A DNA stretch of 64,000 nt from Theocolax elegans (taxonomy: Eukaryota; Arthropoda; Insecta; Hymenoptera; Cerocephalidae), in contig CM047426.1 in the NCBI GenBank assembly GCA_026168455.1, positions 73,001,986 to 73,065,985 on the forward strand. The letters are read 5' to 3'. The notes under the pieces are model-generated. The model was given only the letters and a program-made list of their open reading frames with translations, had not been told where the DNA came from and searched no databases. The translations under genes and the position numbers were made by a program. Of this stretch, positions 1-12,800 are shown in pieces; position 1 is the first letter of the stretch; each line of letters begins with the position of its first letter.

Positions 1-3000
1 AAACAACGTACGCTGACAAAAATGATTTTTTAACATTACTATGTATTTTTCATAGTTAGGGATATATTTGGGTTATCATAATTTTGACTATCTTTTATAG
101 CAAATATTCACATATTTACACAAATAATGACAACCCACGTGTAATTCTAATTTACTGTAAAATATAGTAATTATTAATGAAATATTTTAAATCTTATTAT
201 CATAATCGAACATTGTTTAAACAATTTAATTAATTTGTAAATAATATTTATAGTTTTGGTAGGTACTGTAATAATTCCTTTCATACGATCCATAATAGTG
301 CAGTTATTCATTCGCGGTGTTTCTTATTTCATTATCATTGATTATCAAAGTGAATGATCAATAAGCTTTTAGCTATTGCGATAATAAATACTAATGAAAA
401 AACTGTGCTTCAACTTTTAGTTTTAGCAAAGCAACCAACTGCGAATCAATCCATTAAAATAATAATCTAGAAGATGAGATGGACGCAGCGATAGGTAAGT
501 GCGATTGAAACGCAAGACACGTGGCTGCAATTAATTGAGAAAGTACGAGTTTTATACGTCTAGTTCGAGGGGGTAGCACCAAGCGCGACTCGAGGTTATA
601 ACAAGACGAGATCGAGCCGGCTCATCTGGGCGAAGAAAAAAAAAAAAGAAAACTAGAGTGTCGATGATCGTGAAGCGTAGAACCGTCAAGGCAAATCGAT
701 CGAGAGCAGCTGGCGGGTGGTACTCGGCGTTCCACTCCTGCCGCCCTCTCGAATCTCGCCCACGCGTGTGCCCTCCCCCTCCCAACCGCTTAGGCCGCTC
801 GAACGTTCCCCGTCGGCCCCTCCCCCTTCACCGCGAAGCGAGCGTAGTACTATTGACAGATTCGCGAGTGCGCGGCCCGCAAAGAAACGCGGCTCCCGTT
901 CTATACCAAGCTCTATATAGGTAGACAGACGTTGTAAGGGAGAGCACGGGAATTCGGGTATGGGTGCGGGCTCATCCTTTCCTCACCGCGGCAATCCGGA
1001 GGGGTAGTCTGACCGTTTGACTTTACTACTACTCGTACGCGCTTACACGTGCACTCTCGCGTCGATACTAGATCCCTACTTTATCGAGGTCGCTTCACGG
1101 AGGCCTGAGGGTGCGTTCTGCTAATTTCAAATAAATTCGACGAGTATTTGATATTTTCCCTGTTATTATCCAAATAAATACGCTATTATTTTATGTACAC
1201 AATTAACGTAGTATAGAAGTATATGCATTGCGCATAGCGTACGAGTAATGCGCGTGCCGTAAAATAAAATATTATATCTTGGGGTAAAATGCATTCTCGC
1301 GACTCGCGAGGGTATAGATATCTAGTTTATAACAAAAGAATACGTAATGCGAATGACGATATAAATTGCATCTCGGTAAACCGATTACGGTAAACCGAAC
1401 AATCCCAAGATGAAAATAGAGCCGACCAACAGCGATAAAGTACAATGTACGAGAACCGAGACACACGAGAGATATATACGAGACGACGAAAGATAATCAT
1501 ATACCGAGTGAATTAATGTACCTTTACTTGGCAAACAGGAAATAGTGGAATTATAAAATACAATATACAATAGTATAATATAATATAATAATAGACATGT
1601 AATATAATAATAAATAATTGTACACTCTATCACTAGATAAGTGCTCCTGATATCGTCCAGTAAACAAAAGAGATATCTCTTTTAAAAACAGGTAGAGGAA
1701 ACTAAATGCAATCGATAACCATTCGATTAATTACCGCCTAATTTTGACCAATTGTAGAAAAGTTAGGCTACAGCTGCAGCTCAATTGTCAGAATTCTAGC
1801 AAACTGTCAGATCGATACCGGCCCTTTTTTTCCCCCTCCGACAACGTGTATACACCTATATACACCAAAATTGTTACGTTCTGCAAATAATAATCTCGCC
1901 TTACGGTCTCGCGAATTAACTCTCTTTCGTTCAAAAATTAAATCTCAAAATATCCGCTTGTTGATATACCCTTTAATTTTTATTTTTGACACGTGACACA
2001 TATAAACTATAGAAAGCCAAACACCACCGTGGGTGAACCGTACATGAATTAGAATATTGAGTAAGACAGACCGAGGTACACCCACATCGATATTTAGTCG
2101 ATACCTCGGTTTGATTTTGCCATGGGTACTCGTACTCGCGTCGAACGAGTCACGAGATTTTAACGCGATTGCTGGTTAAAAGAGCATTGTTGTGTGGGGA
2201 GCGCCGTTAAAGGGGTAGGAGAAAAAAAAACGGAAGGATGAGGATTAGGGGGGAAAAAGGTATAAGAAAAAGAAAAAAAGAACGAAGAGAGCAGCGACGG
2301 CGTTCGGTCGTTACAGAGAAATATCGATTTCCCGACCTCGCGGCGGAGAATCACACGACAGAGAATGGAGAGGGTATAGGTACTTACCTACTTAGGGGAG
2401 GGGACACGACAAAAAAAAAAAAAAAAAAAACGAAATACTCCGACGATGCGAAAATTCGGTTTGATCAGAAAAATGTTTCTCGACGTAGCTACTACTCGTA
2501 TTGTATCTGCTTGGTTTAGAGTTCGCGCAACGTTGAATTAACGCCGAGTCGATGCAGCATTTTTAGCTGTCACTTTTAGCATACAAGACACGAGTTGTGT
2601 ACTTGTATTCTGCATGCCTCTACATACCCACGTATGCCTCTATCTCTTCGTCCAACTATACACGGAAACGAGAACGTTCCCGTTGATCGTTGATAAAAAT
2701 GGTATAATACTCCCCGCGATATGCCAAACAATAGCGAAATGCAAAATGTCAATTTATCGATGCAAAGTCACCGTCCGCGTTACTTAAACGGATACGCTTA
2801 ATAATTTAATATTCAAATTCGTTGATTATCGGGAACAACATTATACGCAGTTGTATTGAATGTAGTGCGATAATGCAGAGGTACAGTATTTATTTAATTT
2901 TGCATCGACGAAATTACGATTTGTAAAAGGAGAAGATATTTTTTAAAAAGATATAAAAAAATCGATAGCGGAGGCTTCCGACGTAACCAATAAAACGGGA

Positions 3001-3358
3001 GCCGTGTTTCTCTGGAACAGTCAACTTAACCGAGAAGAGCGTACTTGTTCAACCGCAGAAGAATGCAGAGTTGCAGAAAAAAAAGTAATATATATTCGGA
3101 GCAAGAGGTAAAAGGGAGAGAAGCGCAAAGTTATCGATTGCGCGAGTTTCCTTCGTTGAGTTTAATCCCTGGTTCGCGAGATTTCGCGCCATCTTTTCGC
3201 GTGGTCGAGCGGCGAGTCGCGAGTCGCGACTCCGCGACTAGCAGACGATCGTAAGCGTAGAGGAAACGAAAGATAATGGAGAAAAAAACAAAGGGAATCA
3301 ACCGAGTGGAGGAAACTCTCTAGGTCGCTACTTGTGCTTAGTCGGAGCGGTAGCCTAC
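1..3358. other. Non-coding stretch, probably Sap47 intron 1 with a CpG-rich island
   Basis: No conserved coding exon was found on either strand. If the Sap47 start exon to its right is correct, this is intronic or intergenic DNA on the minus strand. A CpG-rich segment at about 540-1110 differs from the AT-rich background and could be a promoter or enhancer. A 20-A run lies at 2411-2430. Short open frames in the island overlap on both strands and look like composition effects. Confidence 0.5.
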
Positions 3359-3489
3359 CTTCCAGCCGTCTTGTCGAGCTCGGCGTTCTCGGCATCGGTG
3401 GGAGGCGGCGCTTCGCCCGGTAATTCCGATCCGTCCTCGGGCTTCTTGCCCATCCAGTTGGACACCTGGTTCGTCAGTCCGGAAAACAT
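3359..3489 (-). CDS. Sap47: Sap47/SYAP1 first coding exon (partial gene)
   Basis: The exon reads from ATG at 3489 to a donor, AG|GTAGGC, at 3359/3358. It encodes 43 codons plus two bases. The N-terminus begins MFSGLTNQVSNWMGKKPED, which I recognise as the start of synapse-associated protein of 47 kDa (SYAP1 in vertebrates), a BSD-domain protein of nerve terminals. An acidic, proline-containing linker follows. No BSD-domain exon was found in 1-3300, so the rest of the gene probably lies left of the window. Upstream sequence on the minus strand (3490 to about 4160) is CpG-rich, as expected of a promoter and 5' UTR. The identification rests on one short exon, so it is good but not final. Confidence 0.75.
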
Positions 3490-4160
3490 ATTCGCGGCTC
3501 TGTTTCGCGCGCGCGCTTACTCTTATCGCGGAGAGTTATCGAGCGACGCGCGACCGAGATCCCGCAGCGATTCTCGTCGTCGTCGTCCTCGTCGTCGTCG
3601 TCGTTGTCCCGTGCCTCTCTTTCTCCTTGTTTACTCCTCTCCGTGCGGTTGCCCCTCTTCTTTACTTTCCACACACGCCTCGCGCACTTATTTTACACCG
3701 ATCGGTACGAGACAAGCGGAGAGAGACAGAGAGACGGAGACTCGACTCGGTGCGACAGGCAGGAAGAGAAAAAGACGAAGAGAGAGAGATAGAGAGAGAT
3801 AGAGAAAAATAGGTGTAGAGGTACAGACGGAGGGAAAGAGAAAGTTCCTCGAAATTGGTGGTACCGTCGAGCTCGATACCCTTCGTCGTCGTTTATTCAC
3901 GGGTGCACGGGTGCAACTCGGTCTTCGTAAAGACGACACGCCGTTAACACGGACTGGCTGTTTGGTGTTTCTTGCGCTACTACTCGCCGAGTTCTCCCGG
4001 ACAGCTATGCTGCTGCGCACCTAACTGGGGGAAGGGGGAACACGCGCATTTCGTTCGTTTTCGACTATCCGATGAATCGCTCGGTGGGACGGAATACGCG
4101 ACGACTCTCGCGCACTCACGAGTCACGACCAATCTGCGTGCGCACTCGCTACGTATCCTA
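3490..4160 (-). promoter_or_regulatory. CpG-rich promoter/5' UTR region of Sap47
   Basis: The stretch just upstream of the Sap47 ATG is GC- and CpG-rich. It carries a TCG-triplet microsatellite at about 3573-3605 and a GA-rich tract around 3770-3810, then falls off to AT-rich DNA after about 4160. The position fits a 5' UTR and promoter. No exact start site can be assigned. Confidence 0.5.
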
Positions 4161-4745
4161 TCAACCCGCCAACTTTCAAATTCTCCGTTTACTTTATTTA
4201 CTTTCTTACTTGACCTAACAAAATTTCTCTTTAATTATAAATTATTTTCAAATTTTGGTAATGTCGTAAAATTAAAAGATATACTTACAAAACATCCTAG
4301 AAATTTGTTAAAAATAATTGTTTCTTTGGCTTTGTGTATATATAGGAAAGACCACTGTACCAATTATTTACGCAATAAAGTAAATAATTTTTAAATATTA
4401 TTTATTGAGCCTCGTCTAAGTTCAAACAGGTTCGTTGCATTGCAAAAAAATAGGATCATTTATTTTTACGATTATTAAGTTGTAACAATTTGAAATGCAA
4501 ACAATTTCGATATACGGTATAAAAACGTCAGTCTGAGATTACATCCAATTCTGTGCTATTCGCAACTCGCACTCGCATAGGACTTTACTTCAAGTACAAT
4601 CGAAATTGCTTTTTATATACAGTAGAAATTGAATGCGTTCAAAATCACATGTTTAGTAGCCACTTTTTAAATGGTATACATCGGAAGATGTTGCATCGAC
4701 AATTCTTCACGAATATTAAAGAAAATCATTTAATAGACAATTATA

Positions 4746-6991
4746 TTAATTTCTTGGTGTTTGACTTGTGTTCCCAGGTGCACCTTGCAGCTCTCCAATT
4801 TTTAAAGTTTCTCTCTGTGGACTCTAAAAATGTGTATAAAAGATAAAATATTATTAATATATTAATTTAACAGTTAATAACGGAAACGATAAATATAAAA
4901 TATAAAACGTGAAATATAAAACTTCATTTTTACGTATTATTTACCTTCACTTGAATTTGATGTTTCAAAATTGCTGCCCTTAAAATTAACATTCGAGTAC
5001 GCCTTCTATATTCTTTGCCTAAACTAATTGACTTTTCAAACGTTGTGCTACGTTGATCCACATCTTTGGCGTATAAAATCTATAAAATAAATATTTGCGT
5101 TATATTATTTGATGAATAAAAAACAATATGAAAAGAAAATACAAATTTTTTATACCTTATTATGAGAATCAATGCGAGCTTGAATTTGTCCATCAAGAAT
5201 AAGTTGCATTAATTCATCTTCTAAAGCTGAAACAGTTCTATTAAATGCTGTTGCCATACGTCTCATGTCGGCACTGAGGTAAGGGCTAAAGTACTGTATT
5301 AATGCTCGATTACGTATTTGTAAATAAAGTGTGTTAACATGAGGCGCAATGTACATATCGAGCAAAATATTATCTTTAATCTCATCCAATAACTTCAAAC
5401 AAGAGGCATACTTTGACTCGTAAAACTTGAAGATTATGTCTCTTAATTGTGGTTCAAGCTCTAAGAAAAGTTTAAAGGAACTGCTAAATATGACTTGCTT
5501 CTGCAATTCATGTCTGTAAATAAAGAAAATAATATTTATTAGATTAATATTAGGTTGAATTGTAATAAAGTTCTTATTAATAATCAAAGATAATAAAATC
5601 ATTTAAATTATTTTTCATTAGTAAATAGTCGATTGTTGAGGGTCAATAATAAATAAATCCAATTTATTTATGTAAGTGCACAACGTTTCGTCTGCTAGGT
5701 TTGCAGACCTCTTCAGGTGCTGAATTTTAATTCACAAGTATTGTAAAATTCATATAAATATTTATAATTTTGTCCAATAAATTCAGCACCTGAAGAGGTC
5801 TGCAAACCTAACAGACGAAACGTTGTGCACTTACATAAATAAATTGGATTTATTTATTATTGACCCTCAACAATCAACTATTTACTAATTCAACAATGGA
5901 GAGTGAAAATTACAAATTAAATTATTTTTCATTGGTTGCAAATTAAATACAAATTTTCAAACAGCATACCTGTCAAAAGTGGCTAAAGCACATAATCCAC
6001 CATATAAAGCAACATTTCCAGGTGAAAGAATTTCGGGAAAGTCACAGTGATCGAGCGAAGCTTGTAAAAACAATTTTGCTGCAGATTTATATTTTCTAGT
6101 AGCAAGTTCTGCCAATCCAGCAGCTATTTTTAATTTTGTGACTATTGCTAAATTGTTATCTTTTCCATGAACATCTGGAAAATCTGGAGTATTTTGTGCT
6201 TTAGTAACATAACTAATTACGTGAGTCCAATTTTGTAGGTATATAGAGACTTTCAAAACATTCCAACACATGTTGACAACATGTTTACCACTGGTACAAT
6301 AATCACGAGCTCTAGAATAACATTTGAGAGCATTTCCTAGATCTCCACAATCTAAATAGTGATCACCAAGATCATCATGACCTCTCCTTATACTTTCTTT
6401 TATGGAATTACTTTTATAATTTTTAAGATCGGTATCAAACTTTTCAAGTTTAAGCGCTGCTTTCTTTGATCGAGAGTCAACCCACATTTGATCTACTGTT
6501 GGTATATCTTGAGATGTAGATTGAGCTGCTACATCTGGCAAACCTGGAGCACTCAATGCTTGGGCTAACTTTTTATGAAGTATTAAATATAAGGAAACAT
6601 TGTATGTTGTCATGACATAAGTTATAGCCATTTTTAAAGCTTCAATTCTTAAAGTTGGACAATGATCTGCTATGTACATTAACCTAAACAGTTTTGCAAG
6701 GCCTGTGTAACTGTTGGCGTAAACCTCTAAATCCTGAAATTGAAAATTTAAATAATGATTCAATGTGTGAATAGCTACATATTACATTTTGCCAAGACGA
6801 CTTTCTTACATTATAAATTTTTAAAAATAAAATTAAATCTAATTAATGTATCTATTAAATAAATACATATAGTTACATACCAATGTTGGATTTTCAACAA
6901 TATATGGTTCTTCCTCAGTATTGTCATTATCTTCGGCAGGTGCATCAACCTGCATAGGTTCCACTGCATTTTGTTGGGCAAAGGAAAACAT
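4746..6991 (-). CDS. COPS1: COP9 signalosome complex subunit 1 (CSN1/GPS1)
   Basis: Five exons: 6991-6881, 6733-5970, 5513-5156, 5079-4945 and 4823-4746. All have GT-AG introns and phases that join (0, 2, 0, 0), giving 481 aa; human CSN1 is of similar length. Exon 1 ends ENPTL and joins [12 protein letters not shown]. The core contains [20 protein letters not shown] and [12 protein letters not shown] of the RPN7-like helical repeat region. Exon 3 carries the PCI domain ([20 protein letters not shown], then [20 protein letters not shown]). The last exon, [18 protein letters not shown], matches the SPPREGSQGEL-type tail of animal CSN1. The protein scaffolds the signalosome, which removes NEDD8 from cullins in the nucleus and cytoplasm. 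Reading through the exon 4 donor gives a stop at 4930 after VNNT. The gene is head to head with POLR3H. Confidence 0.95.
5617..5889. mobile_element. Foldback element in a COPS1 intron
   Basis: About 110-bp arms (5617-5726 and 5779-5889) are near-perfect reverse complements around a spacer of about 50 bp. The ends read ATTAGTAAATAGT and its complement. A 17-bp direct repeat, TTAAATTATTTTTCATT, lies at 5603-5619 and 5917-5933, close to but not exactly abutting the arms. Each arm carries CTGAAGA, a 5-bp stem GTCTG/CAGAC and GAAACG, plus strand at about 5789-5825 and minus strand in the left arm. This resembles the core of hammerhead ribozymes known from Penelope-like elements. No coding capacity is present. 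It lies in the intron between exons 2 and 3, away from the splice sites. Confidence 0.8.
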
Positions 6992-7742
6992 TATGCCTAC
7001 TTAGAAGCAATAATGTTGATGATAAATAGAATATACCCAATTATTCAGCACTTACTTTTTTAAGTTACACTGGCGAGTTAACCCTATTTTCAACACAAGA
7101 ATTCTAAATTAAACATTATATTATTGCATCTGCAGGGTAAGACTAAATTAATATACTTACCGTAAAGTCGACTTGTATAATAACGATTTCTCTTTTATTC
7201 ACATCTACCATTAAAAGTTGCGATAATAACATTTTAATTCGCAAAATTTATGCCATAATTGTAGGCTAGCAAAGCAAATTTTGCGAAAAATGTCAATTTT
7301 TAGCCTCTAAATGAATCCTTTATGGCGCATTTTCATCAAGATGCGCATGATTTGTGCGCATGATCGTGGATGTTATTATATATACCTAAGTTTCTGATAT
7401 TAAATTTTCGTGTTTCTTGGTTCTTAAAACACGTTCATAGTTCCGGTGCAGCAGCGCGTTTCAATATCGCAACCAAAAAATATATATTGCACTTTTAATT
7501 TTGAACAATAAATTAATAAAATAAAATGTATATAACGACAGCATTTTAATTTAGTTTATGCACAAATATAATTGTAAATACATTTGTTGGTAAGTAAAAT
7601 AAACAAATTTTTATATTTTAAAAAATACATTTTGTACAATTTGGTAAACATGTGTAACCTAAAAGACATATTAATTTATAAACATTAATGAGTAAACAGT
7701 TTTTAAATGTTTTAATTTCAGTGTTTTACTTATAAAACAAAA
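6992..7742. promoter_or_regulatory. Shared COPS1/POLR3H intergenic promoter region
   Basis: The two genes are transcribed away from each other and their start codons are about 750 bp apart. On the plus strand a strong donor GTAAGT at 7590-7595 and an acceptor ending at 7721 suggest a short 5' UTR intron for POLR3H, with the coding exon starting at 7722. No TATA box or conserved motif could be fixed with confidence. Confidence 0.5.
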
Positions 7743-8357
7743 ATGTTTGTTCTTGCTGAAATGAAGGACACTGTTAGAATTCCACCATGGAAATTTAAAA
7801 AAAAGTTAAATGATGCAATAGCAGACGAATTAAACCGAAAATTGTCAAATAAAGTTTATTTAAACGTTGGTTTATGTATAGCCTTAAATGATCTTTTGAA
7901 AATAGAAGAGTCATACATATTTCCTGGAGATGGTGCATCTCACACAAAAGTCATTTTTCGTTATATTATTTTTCGACCTTTCATGGAGGAAATATTAATT
8001 GGAAAAATACGTAGCTGCAACATGGATGGAGTTCATGTAACATTAGGTTTCTTCGAGGACATAGTTATTCCACCGCACAAATTACAATATCCATCAAGAT
8101 TTGACCAAACGGAACTAGTGTGGGTGTGGGAATATGATACTGGTAATGGAGAAAAACATGATTTATTCATGGATGTGGGAGAAATAATTAGATTTAGAGT
8201 GGTGAAAGAAACATTTACCGAGACATCACCCAGTAACCCCCATGGTTCTAAAGATGCTGCTGAAAAATCTGAATCAAAAAGTATATCTCCTTATATGTTA
8301 GAAGCTGCAATTGACGAGCCTGGACTTGGGTTATTATCTTGGTGGGAAAATGCTTGA
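7743..8357 (+). CDS. POLR3H: DNA-directed RNA polymerase III subunit RPC8
   Basis: A single uninterrupted coding exon gives 204 aa, the usual RPC8 length. It starts [18 protein letters not shown] and ends [11 protein letters not shown], both hallmarks of the Rpb7/Rpc25 family. Residues 1 to about 80 form the N-terminal Rpb7-like (SHS2) domain. Residues from about 83 form the OB-fold RNA-binding domain, including [19 protein letters not shown]. With RPC9 the protein forms the stalk of RNA polymerase III, which makes tRNA, 5S rRNA and other small RNAs in the nucleus. The start follows a likely 5' UTR acceptor at 7720-7721. A polyadenylation signal AATAAA lies at 8362-8367, only a few bases past the stop, so the 3' UTR should be very short. 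Confidence 0.96.
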   Translation: MFVLAEMKDTVRIPPWKFKKKLNDAIADELNRKLSNKVYLNVGLCIALNDLLKIEESYIFPGDGASHTKVIFRYIIFRPFMEEILIGKIRSCNMDGVHVTLGFFEDIVIPPHKLQYPSRFDQTELVWVWEYDTGNGEKHDLFMDVGEIIRFRVVKETFTETSPSNPHGSKDAAEKSESKSISPYMLEAAIDEPGLGLLSWWENA

Positions 8358-9817
8358 AATCAATAAATTATAATTAAAACTTTGTACATAAAAAATTTAT
8401 ACTATTAATTAAGTTTAAAAATATAATTTTAAGATACTTGTTTATAAAACTAAAAATTTATCTGCATTAACTTTATTGTCACCTCTTTTATATAGTTTTT
8501 ACCATTAATACACGCCATTCAGATTCTTTTATTAACATCAGTTTGCTTACTCCATATTATCTAAAATGATACATCTTAAAAAAAAATAATAAATGATTAC
8601 ATCAATTTTTTAAATATTCCTTGATTCTTCTCTGAACTTTAGCACCTTCATATTTGACATATATTATATTTACCATATGGCATATACTCATATCAACTAC
8701 AATGTTACCATGTATCAATACTGAGCAGTGAGCAGTCACTAATCCGCAATGACGCATTTTATAAGATCTAAATATGCTAGCCGTAGTACTCCGCGAATTA
8801 CTTTATCGTAATTATTTTATTGTGAGCTTAGCGCCTAAAAAGTAAATAAGATAAAATTGTAGTGGAAATAGAAATGAAACATTCGTTACAAGAAGTAAGA
8901 TTTTTCGTGAAGAAATGGTAAACATAACTTACTTATATTTCGTATTAACAAAAACAATTCAATTGGATAACCTCTTGTTACGCTGATTAATTCAATGAAA
9001 ATAATTATAAACTAACTTAAGTACTAACTACTAATTATTAGAAAATTTATAAGACTTCTACAAGTTTTAAACTTAAAGATTTAAATAACCCTGATTAGGT
9101 TTTATTTATTTAAAGCTACTCGATACGCAAGTGACAATAACGTGTGTATATATATATATATGTATATATATATAACATAAGTGGTTTCATCGAATAAACT
9201 TTCATTATCATATCATAAAAAATCTTGGAAATATTGAAATGAGGGTTATCTGTTATTCATTAATACCTATACTTATACTTATATATCAGATGGTTGAAAG
9301 AAAACTAAATTGTTTATAAAATTTTTACGCGACTTAGCAGACGACTTCGTAAAAAGGTCACACGCAATGTAAATTCGTGTAAATAATTTCGTCGTAGAAA
9401 AACATGCAATATTTCATTAATATACGTATATATAATCATGTTTTATTGCATTATGAATCTGAAAAATTGTGCGTGTCCATGTTTTACAGGAAGTAAACAT
9501 ACCTATATAAGTAAGTGTCAAAAATAATCTGTTTCATGCGATATAATTTTATCTGGTTGAATAAATAAATAATTACGGAACAATTTTTTTATTAATTAAC
9601 TGTAACTACTTGGGTATAAAATACAATCTATAATTAAAAGTTGATATTGTACACATATTTTTTTTGTATAAATTAATCTTTTTATTTATACTTTGATTTA
9701 CATATATAATGTACACAACTATTTAGTATAAAAATATTGTAAATTGTTATCGACAATAATTATTAAAACATATTCATTGTTTATTTTGTTAATACATAAT
9801 TTTATCATTTGCAGAAT
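8358..9817 (+). other. Intergenic region with likely DIS3L2 promoter and 5' UTR
   Basis: AT-rich DNA lies between the POLR3H polyadenylation signal and the first DIS3L2 coding exon. It contains a short TA/TG microsatellite at about 9143-9174. The DIS3L2 start exon is preceded by a good acceptor (TCATTTGCAG ending at 9814), so an untranslated first exon probably sits here. It could not be located. Confidence 0.4.
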
Positions 9818-12800
9818 ATGACTATGAAAGGGGATTCACCTATAAATTGTAAATATAAAAATTGTATGGAAAATGAAGATGGTTTCAAAATTATTATAAA
9901 GAAAAGACCACCTAGAAAACCAAAATTGAAAGATGAATCTGAGCCTCCTATTACCATACCTAATATTATTCAGAGTAAAGTTGATCAAATTAATCCATGT
10001 GTACAAGAATTAAATGAAATAATATCTTTAATAAACTTAAGACAGGAAGTTTCTATTCACAATGTAAGCATTTACACCTGTTTTAAAGTTATGTTATGTT
10101 TAGACTTCAATTTATAATTAATTAAATTTGTTATTTGATTAGGAACTACATAATGCTTTACATTTACCAAGACCACTATTAAATGAAACAAAAGAGAAAA
10201 CAAATTGTACAAATGATATTCAAACTTGTAATTCTAATGCAAGTACTTATAATAATAAACATAAAGTCAAAACAAAAAGAAATGACGGTCGGTTTTTACA
10301 ATTTTGGAAAAAGAAGAAAGTTAGCAAAGTGTTTTGCGAGCACTTACCTATTGAAGCTGTAAAAAAAGTTTTATCTGCACAAAATCCTGAAAGCCCTAAT
10401 ATTATTGTAGGTTATATTCGTATAAATCCTAGATGTTATCAAAATGCATATATTTCTTTGACAAATGGTGAACAAGATATTTTAATTGTTGGACTAAAAG
10501 ACAGAAATCGAGCACTTGAAGGAGATTTAGTTGCTGTTCTTATTAATTCTCAAGATAAATGGTTTAAAACACGTGAAAATGAATTTCAAAAAACTGGAGC
10601 AGTCGTAAGCATTTTAGAAAAAATTCATCCTAGAAAAGCAATAGGAATCTTAAAAAAGCAAGATATATTTGCCTTTTTTCAACCAAGAGATTCTAGAGTA
10701 CCATTAATAAAAGTACATCCAAAAACTGTTCCTAAACATTTCTATGATAATCCTGATTTATTTAAAGAAACATTATTCTTGTGCAATATTGTAGATTGGA
10801 AAAACATAGCATTTGCTGAAGGGTAAGTCTATTTATAAGTGTATTTAAATGTGTAGTTAATTTAAAATTACAATAATTATGTAACATTTTCATATTTTCA
10901 AAACTTTATACAGTGAAATTCAGCAAGTTGTGGGTATGAAAGGGGACTTAAGTGTTGAGACACAAGCTATATTACTAGAGAATGATTTAATATTAACCCC
11001 TTACGAAGATGAACTATTGAAAGATCTTCCTCCTGCAGATTATACTCCAACTGAATTTGATTTAAAAGATAGAGAAGATTTTAGGAAAATGTGCATATTC
11101 ACAATTGATCCACCCACTGCAAAAGATTTAGATGATGCTGTATCTTGTATTCCTTTAGAAAATGGCAATTTCCAAGTACTATTTTTAATAAATATTTTAT
11201 TAAAAATTTATACTACTTTTTATATAATAAATTATTAACTTAAATTTGCCCATTAGGTTGGTATACATATATCTGATGTAACACATTTTTTGAAAGCTTT
11301 TTCACCCTTGGACAGAAAAGTAGCAGAAAGAGCTACTTCAGTATATATGGTAGACAATGTTTATCATATGTTGCCATCACAGTTGTGTACAGTATGTTCA
11401 CTATTACCTGGCCAAGATAAATTGGCTTTTTCCATTATTTTAGAAATGACACCTACTGCTGATGTTGTTAATCATCGATTCACAAAATCTGTAATAAATT
11501 CCTGTTGTCAAATGAGTTATGATATTGCACAAATAATGATAAGCAATGAATCATACAATTGGAAAAATGATGACAATTTAAAAATTTTTGGAAATTATGA
11601 ATCATCTGATTTACACAAAGTAGTAAATAATTTATATGAGTTACATAAACACTTAAAAAAAAAAAGATATGACGGTGGTGCTTTGAAAATTAATCAACCT
11701 AAATTATGTGTTATATTAGATAGAGAAACAGGAATACCTTACTCATATAAGCTTGAAGAAATAAAAGAAAGTAATAGGTATGGCAATTGTTGTCTAACTT
11801 TCTGCATTGAATTATTCTAAATTTATTCACTTTAAATTATTAATTTAACAAACAATTTTCAGTCTTATAGAAGAATTTATGCTATTAGCAAATGTTACAG
11901 TTGCAAAGCATCTGTATGATAATTTACCAGAAGTATCTTTATTACGTTCCCATGCAGAACCATCTGCACAAGTACTTAAAAAGACTAGAGATCTTCTTAA
12001 TAAATTTGGAGTAATTTTAGATATTGAATCATCAAAATCTTTACATAATAGCTTGATTATGTATCAACCTGATTCTACTAATAATTCGAATAACGGTATT
12101 GACGTAGCTCAATACAGGATGATGGTTATAAATACTCTTTGTGCTAAATCCATGATGGTAAATTAATTGTCATTTTGAAGATTTAGCGTTATGTAGCAAG
12201 TAATGAAAATGTTGGTATTTATTTCATGTTTTAGAGAGCAGTTTATAAGTGTTCCTCGGCAAGTAAGAGTAAACATGATTTAGGACATTACGCTTTAAGC
12301 GTCGAATTTTATACTCATTTTACATCGCCAATTCGAAGATATCCTGATTGTGTAGTTCATCGGTTACTCTACGCATCAATTACAAAACAACCTCTTCCAT
12401 CTGAATGGTCTCCATCAATTTGTTCAAAGTAATGTACAGTTATTCCTGTATTAACAAGTACTATACAAAATTGCATATTATATCAAAATTTAATAAACAT
12501 TTATTTTAAACTGTAGGGTTGCCACCAATTGCAATGCGAAAAAATTCTCAGCAAAAATAGCACAGGAACAAAGTAATGCCCTGTACTTTACGTATATGCT
12601 AAATCTTCAAGGCTCTATGAATACCTTAGCGATAGTAATGGAAGTGAAAGAACGATCGGCCGATGTAATGCTTTGTGACACCGGACTCAAACTACGCCTC
12701 TATTTTAGTGATACTATTGAAGAAACGGATTGCAAATTTACATTAGCACTCGATGTACCGACTGTCGAACTCACGTGGATCCAAAGGAAGATTGTCCAAG

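Noticed and set aside
471..500. ATG followed by a GTAAGT donor on the plus strand, as a possible first coding exon
   Set aside because: The two ATGs give only a few codons, one of them closed by a stop at the splice site, and no downstream exon was seen.
3332..3802. 156-codon plus-strand open frame over the Sap47 region
   Set aside because: The opposite strand gives a recognisable Sap47 N-terminus with a proper donor, so the plus frame is a shadow in CpG-rich DNA.
5957..6763. COPS1 exon 2 as a whole gene starting MNHYLNFQF
   Set aside because: The ATG lies within intron 1. The true exon begins at the acceptor before DLEVYANSY and joins ENPTL of exon 1.
9809..9817. DIS3L2 start three codons upstream at TTG
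   Set aside because: That codon overlaps the intron acceptor CATTTGCAG. The first usable ATG is at 9818.
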